Shown here: positions 62,195 to 64,000 of the stretch, piece after piece
Layout of the letters: each line of letters opens with the position of its first letter
Numbering within the stretch: position 1 is the first letter of the stretch
Assembly (NCBI GenBank): GCA_013365365.1
Contig: JABVXU010000175.1
Coordinates: 41,488 to 105,487, forward strand
Length of the DNA: 64,000 nt
Direction of reading: 5' to 3'
From: Cruorifilaria tuberocauda
Taxonomy: Eukaryota > Nematoda > Chromadorea > Rhabditida > Onchocercidae
The notes under the pieces: generated by a model
Database searches by the model: none
What the model saw: only the letters and a program-made list of their open reading frames with translations
Told to the model about the DNA's origin: nothing
Made by a program: the position numbers and the translations under genes

Positions 62195-64000
62195 GTATTT
62201 GAATAATTCAATCTAAAAATATTTCAAATTTTAAACATGCATTTGAACGCCGTAATAAACGATTCTTTTCCATTTTTGAATATTAAAAGAAAATGAAAAC
62301 AAAATAAAGAAAATCATTTTGTTTTTCCCATCTTTTAATATTTTGACAGGTATGTAAGCAATCAATCAGATTGCCATACAAAAATAAACGAAAGTTTAAA
62401 GTTAAATTTCATTGCTATATTATTTTCGGAAATGAGGAATTGAAGGAAAATGAAATAAGGGCATTTGGTTGTCCATTGATCATTCTGAAAAACTATTAAA
62501 GGAATTCGCGATCCTTAAGAGATACCAGTGGTCCGTTGAACTCAAATGAAAGGGAATTTGAGGAGATTGAAAAAATACCCATTACTTGAATTGTTCTTTT
62601 TGCAAATAAAGGCTGCACCGTAAACATTCGGTGCATTTGAAATTTAACCTTCTTAGATAGAAATAGATAAAGCATCTTATTTTTCATATACAGTAAAGTT
62701 TTAAATGTTACTTAATAAAAATTTTTACTTAGGATAATAACGATATGATAATGTTTCAATTTTATTGGATTCAATTTTTTGGCCAAAAATGATTTTTTAT
62801 TTGACACTTATGATTAAAATAGATATTTAGCCATGAAAACTATTTTCATTTTCAGAAAATTTTAGTTTTTGAAGCTGAAAACAGCACATGAAAAGGGATG
62901 TATCATTGTGGGAGAGTTCGGGAAAATTGTGGAAGACTCATTTTACAATTAACGAATAGTTTTATTTAAACGGTAACTGCTGCCTATTTCAAATAATCTG
63001 CGATGAGATATCGTAAAATTGAAACGGATCGTATCAATAATGCTTAAATATTACTATTAAGGCATTCTGTAAAATTTTTCTTTAATTTTATACGAAATCA
63101 AATCTTCTTTTTCCTATTTCCCACAAAGAAAAAAAAGAAATTTTAATTCCAAAACATGAAAACATAGTATGTATTTGTGTGATAAAAATTTCCAAACAAA
63201 ATAAAAGGAATTAATCGCCCTTCAATTTAATTTGAATTTTTATGTGCAATTGAATTTATTGAATTTTGAATTATTATGATTTATCTCTAGCTTAGTGTGT
63301 TCCAGAAAGAGCCATTGTTGTTAAATTCAAACGAAGACTGAATATGATCACTGTAAAATATTGGATGAAAGATTTTGAATGACATAAAGTAAGTAGTCTT
63401 CAAGACTGATATGATTTCCTTAACGTTAGAGTAAAAAAAAATTTTCGCGATTAAAAAAATTAACAAATATGGAAATTTTTATTGACAATTAAGAATTTCG
63501 AAATGCCAGATGTAAAATAATTCGGTAGTTTATTACAAATACATGAAATTGACAAGTAATTTAAAACGGATTCATTAAAAATTAAATTCTTAAAGATGAT
63601 TCAGTAATTCCATGACAGTTGTTCTAATAGAGCAAAAACATCATATTGTTAGCAAATTGTTCAATTCCTTAAACTCCCAAGGAGATCTCTTTTGTTTAAT
63701 TGAAACACGATAAATTAGCTTACTATTTTCTCTTCAATAAAATCGTTTGAAATTAAATTATAGGAAGTAATCGATAAAATGTTCGATTATAATTACAAAG
63801 AAAAAAATTTTTTCTAAAGAGTAAAAAAGTTCACTCACAGTAATTGGATGAATAAATGAAAGAGAAAATGAATTTTATAGTAGTGAGATATATCCATTCA
63901 TCACAAAACCATTCTTGCCATAAATTCAAGAGAACCCGTACGCATATATGTGTACGTCTTCATATGTATGTGTCTGTTTGTGTGTGTGTGTGTGTGTGTG
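62195..64000. other. upstream flank of the hedgehog-related gene
   Basis: AT-rich. A 63-codon minus frame with ATG (62496-62687) has fairly balanced codons but no partner exon or domain; it may be a small gene or chance. Promoter elements could not be identified. Confidence 0.4.
63969..64000. repeat. (TG)n microsatellite, cut by the window end
   Basis: Starts with interrupted TG units, then an uninterrupted TG run to the last base. Confidence 0.9.

Noticed and set aside
1..64000. CRISPR arrays, rRNA, tRNA, bacterial endosymbiont-derived genes
   Set aside because: No regular direct-repeat arrays, no GTTCGAATC-type T-loops, and no long intronless bacterial-type ORFs were found.

Overview
The window looks like a chromosomal segment of a parasitic nematode, most likely a filarial (onchocercid) worm. 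The DNA is very AT-rich and genes are split into many short exons. Introns end in the nematode TTTCAG/TTTTAG acceptor, and several start codons lie a few bases after such an acceptor, as expected for spliced-leader trans-splicing. The best gene models are animal, nematode-type families: EXT1/RIB-1, SLC6, and a hedgehog-related Wart/Qua protein. There is also a decayed BEL/Pao retroelement. No bacterial features are present. All exon models below were assembled by hand from splice sites, reading-frame phase and family similarity; no search was run.

Layout. (1) 62-5329, minus: a seven-exon C2H2 zinc-finger gene (494 aa, three fingers, long polyQ and polyN tracts). (2) 5330-28088: about 22.7 kb in which no convincing gene was found, only simple repeats, small hairpins and weak ORFs. 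(3) 28089-33018, plus: a complete 14-exon EXT1-type heparan sulfate co-polymerase gene (rib-1; 686 aa), with an intact-looking GT47 half and a full-length but eroded GT64 half. (4) 33019-43600: sparse region with a small secreted Cys-rich precursor on minus (36550-37199) and several isolated candidate exons. (5) 43628-54943, minus: a 14-exon SLC6-family transporter (610 aa) in which several normally invariant ion-site residues are replaced; its sixth intron (about 6.1 kb) holds a stop-riddled BEL/Pao element on the opposite strand, with its gag segment out of order. (6) 55279-55786, minus: two candidate exons of an unrecognised gene just upstream of the transporter. (7) 57707-62191, minus: a nine-exon hedgehog-related gene (651 aa) with signal peptide and Wart/Qua-type domain, then a long Pro/Gln-rich tail and no Hint/Hog domain.

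No operon is proven. Apart from RIB-1, which should work in the Golgi with a RIB-2/EXTL3-type partner encoded elsewhere, the genes have no obvious common pathway. The zinc-finger, SLC6 and hedgehog-related genes all read on minus; rib-1 is the only confident plus-strand gene.
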